Assembly: GCF_025165795.1 (NCBI RefSeq)
Contig: NZ_JAJAGO010000009.1
Coordinates: 62,001 to 126,000 of the forward strand
From: Streptomyces gossypii
GTDB taxonomy: Bacteria > Actinomycetota > Actinomycetes > Streptomycetales > Streptomycetaceae
Reading direction: 5' to 3'
DNA length: 64,000 bases
Numbering within the stretch: the stretch's first letter is position 1; each line of letters begins with the position of its first letter. Positions 62,370 to 64,000 of this stretch are shown in pieces. The notes below the pieces were generated by a model. The model was given only the letters and a program-made list of their open reading frames with translations. It ran no database searches and was not told where the DNA came from. A program made the translations under genes and the position numbers.

Positions 62370-63502
62370 GCCGCGCCCCCGCCCCGCAGGTCGCGCAGGC
62401 GGGCAGCCGTGCGCAGCAGCTCCGCGATCTCGGCCTGCTCCGGCTCCGGTTCCACGGTGCCGTCGATGAGCCCGAGGGCCGTACGGGTGGAGCCGATACC
62501 GGGCAGATCGTTGCGTACCCCGGAGCCGAGGCGGGCGGGTTCACCGGCGGTCTCCGCCTCCTGGCGGCAGTACCGGGACATCTCGCAGAAGCTGAGGCAG
62601 CTGGGGGAGTAGGCGGCCTCCAGGGCGCCGACGGAGGCGTCCAGCTCCCCGGCGTCGCGTACGGGGCTGCCCGCGGAGTCCTCGGCCAGGTCGAACGACG
62701 CGTCGGCGGGGAGGGTTTCGGTGAGGTCGGCGGCGCGGCGGAGCCGTCCGAGCTGGAACTCCACGGCGTCCAGTTCCTGGCGCAGGTCGAGCAGCCTGCC
62801 GTAGGGCCGGTTGGAGAAGTCCTTGGGGCAGATCAGCAGGAACTCGTCCGCGACGGCCTCCGGAGGCAGCCCGGCCCGGTGGAACGCCTGCCGCAGCGCG
62901 ATCACGTGCACGGCGGCCTGCTTGACCGCCTCGGCCGTCCTGGCCGGATCGGCCTGGCCGTCGATCGCGGGGAAGGACCGGATCTCCACGGCGTAGAACC
63001 GGCCGCCGATGCGATGGGTGAGCGCGTCGGGCTCGAGAAAGGCGGTGCGGCCCGCGACGTCGAGAGTGAGCATCGGATGGCCGAGGATGAGCCGGTCCTC
63101 GTCGCCCGCGGCGATCCGCTCCAGCAGCCGTTGTGTCTCACGGGCGCGCACGGCGGGCGCGGAGTTCCCGGCGACCTCGGTCAGATCCGCCACGGCGGCT
63201 TCGGTGACCGGGACGGCGAGTTCGGTGCGCAGCAGCGAGACCAGTTCGGCATAGCCGCCCCAGGCGACGAGCGTCTCGAACGCCTGGCCCCGGGTGAGGG
63301 CGAACGGGGACTGCCCGAACCGTGGTTCGAACCCGATACGGGTGGCGAGCAGCGCCTTGTCGACCCCGGCGGCGTCCAGCACGGCACGGCGGGCGCAGGC
63401 GGGGTTGGCCGTCAGCGCGGTGATCTTGCGCGCCGTGTACGGCTCCGGGCTGGCGGGGCCGCGCAGACGCGCGAGCCGGTCCTCGGGCTGTTGCGGGAGC
63501 AT
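62366..63502 (-). CDS. PD-(D/E)XK-type nuclease with predicted 4Fe-4S cluster
   Basis: 378 aa. The RecB/Cas4-like core is readable: His142 (LGHPML), Asp159 (FLEPDAL), Glu173-x-Arg175 (AVEIRSF, Arg in place of the usual Lys) and a Q-motif at Gln195 (KQAAVHVIAL). Cys36 (NPACARRA) and Cys302, Cys306, Cys312 (SCLSFCEMSRYC) repeat the one-plus-three cysteine layout of Cas4 and AddB. These features predict an iron-sulfur DNA exonuclease; the Lys-to-Arg change leaves activity open. It overlaps the next gene by ATGA. Confidence 0.72.
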   Translation of the reverse strand: MLPQQPEDRLARLRGPASPEPYTARKITALTANPACARRAVLDAAGVDKALLATRIGFEPRFGQSPFALTRGQAFETLVAWGGYAELVSLLRTELAVPVTEAAVADLTEVAGNSAPAVRARETQRLLERIAAGDEDRLILGHPMLTLDVAGRTAFLEPDALTHRIGGRFYAVEIRSFPAIDGQADPARTAEAVKQAAVHVIALRQAFHRAGLPPEAVADEFLLICPKDFSNRPYGRLLDLRQELDAVEFQLGRLRRAADLTETLPADASFDLAEDSAGSPVRDAGELDASVGALEAAYSPSCLSFCEMSRYCRQEAETAGEPARLGSGVRNDLPGIGSTRTALGLIDGTVEPEPEQAEIAELLRTAARLRDLRGGGAA

Positions 63503-63562
63503 TGTCTCTTCTCACGGTGCGGGGTGGGTGCCGGGCGGTGCGGTGCGGTGCGGGTCGGCCGG

Positions 63563-64000
63563 TCAGGCCTCCGTGCCGCGGCGGACGACGCCCAGCGTCG
63601 CGACGCCGAACAACTGCTGTGCGGACGAGAGCTGTGCACGGGCGCGGGCCGCCGTCTCGGTGCGCTGCCGGTCGTCCGCAGCGCCGTGCATCGCGGCCTC
63701 GGTACGAACGGCCGCGATGATACGCCCCGGCTCCGGCTCCTCGTGCTCGTCCTCGTGCGCCCCCGGGATGTTGAGGGCGAAGCGGCGCAGCAGCCGTCCG
63801 CCGGACTCCGAGGGGGCGCAGCCGGAGACCCGGAGGCGCTCGGCATGCTCCGCGAGCCGTCCGGCGTGCGTGAGGAAGTCCGTACGCGGACCCAGTGGGC
63901 CGAGGACGCGGCGCTCCAGCGGCCAGGTGGAGAGGGCCAGCAGGCCGCGAGCCGGCGCCAGCCGGTCGTGGGTGAGCGCAGCACAGATGTGGTAGCGGCG
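63563..64000 (-). CDS. First visible gene of the helicase-nuclease operon (5' truncated)
   Basis: An open frame of 146 codons from the window edge to TGA at 63563; its start is outside. It reads RRYHICAALTHDRLAPARGL at the edge and ends ATLGVVRRGTEA. It is rich in Arg, Ala and Leu, with an acidic HEDEHEEPEPG patch. No domain is recognised. The nuclease gene begins 60 bp downstream in the same direction, so it is probably the leading gene of the same operon. Confidence 0.6.
   Translation of the reverse strand, partial: RRYHICAALTHDRLAPARGLLALSTWPLERRVLGPLGPRTDFLTHAGRLAEHAERLRVSGCAPSESGGRLLRRFALNIPGAHEDEHEEPEPGRIIAAVRTEAAMHGAADDRQRTETAARARAQLSSAQQLFGVATLGVVRRGTEA

Overview
The window is a high-GC actinobacterial chromosome segment, almost certainly Streptomyces or a close relative. 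Evidence: third codon positions are nearly always G or C, GTG starts are frequent, many genes overlap by 4 bp (ATGA/GTGA), and it carries families typical of streptomycetes (futalosine menaquinone genes, PASTA-less transmembrane Ser/Thr kinase, DUF4229, cold-shock protein, secreted phospholipase A2). No tRNA, rRNA, CRISPR array or complete insertion sequence was seen.

Layout. 1-3.8 kb: the end of a P-loop ATPase gene, coupled to a membrane-anchored substrate-binding-protein-like receptor, then a convergent small PLDc_N membrane protein. 3.9-10.7 kb: menaquinone genes mqnL, mqnP, mqnM and mqnE interleaved with a rhomboid protease, a lipoprotein and an Lrp regulator. 10.8-13.5 kb: GNAT, DUF4229, and a cysteine-containing leader peptide in front of a DAACS-type symporter. 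13.7-18.7 kb: a fatty-acid module (TetR, MaoC, thiolase, acyl-CoA ligase) with a repeated palindromic operator. 19-20.6 kb: a TetX-like monooxygenase and a cold-shock protein. 20.9-26.4 kb: mqnA, a Ser/Thr kinase, mqnC, an amidohydrolase-like protein and menG. 26.5-30.8 kb: a zinc-ribbon membrane protein, a menaquinone/geranylgeranyl reductase and an NlpC/P60 hydrolase gene that has lost its stop codon. 31.5-48 kb: a complete 14-gene nuoA-N operon preceded by a Rex-like operator and closed by a strong terminator. 48-54.8 kb: lipoprotein, fumarylacetoacetase, polyprenyl diphosphate synthase, LolA-like protein and an ABC exporter. 54.9-59.4 kb: an accessory stretch with SRPBCC, two VOC proteins, AraC, a broken DinB gene, phospholipase A2 and DUF72. 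59.4-64 kb: a minus-strand operon pairing an SF1 helicase with a Cas4/AddB-like iron-sulfur nuclease and two unrecognised proteins.

How the genes work together. MqnA, MqnE, MqnC, MqnP, MqnL/MqnM and MenG cover most steps from chorismate to menaquinone by the futalosine route; mqnB and mqnD are not here. The polyprenyl synthase would supply the side chain, and the reductase near 29 kb could saturate it. The quinone product is the electron acceptor of the NADH dehydrogenase encoded next door, so 3.9-51 kb is largely a respiratory-chain region. The right-edge helicase-nuclease operon is the best candidate for an undescribed system. Three short inverted-repeat elements each sit exactly on a gene's stop codon, which looks like a recurring insertion pattern.
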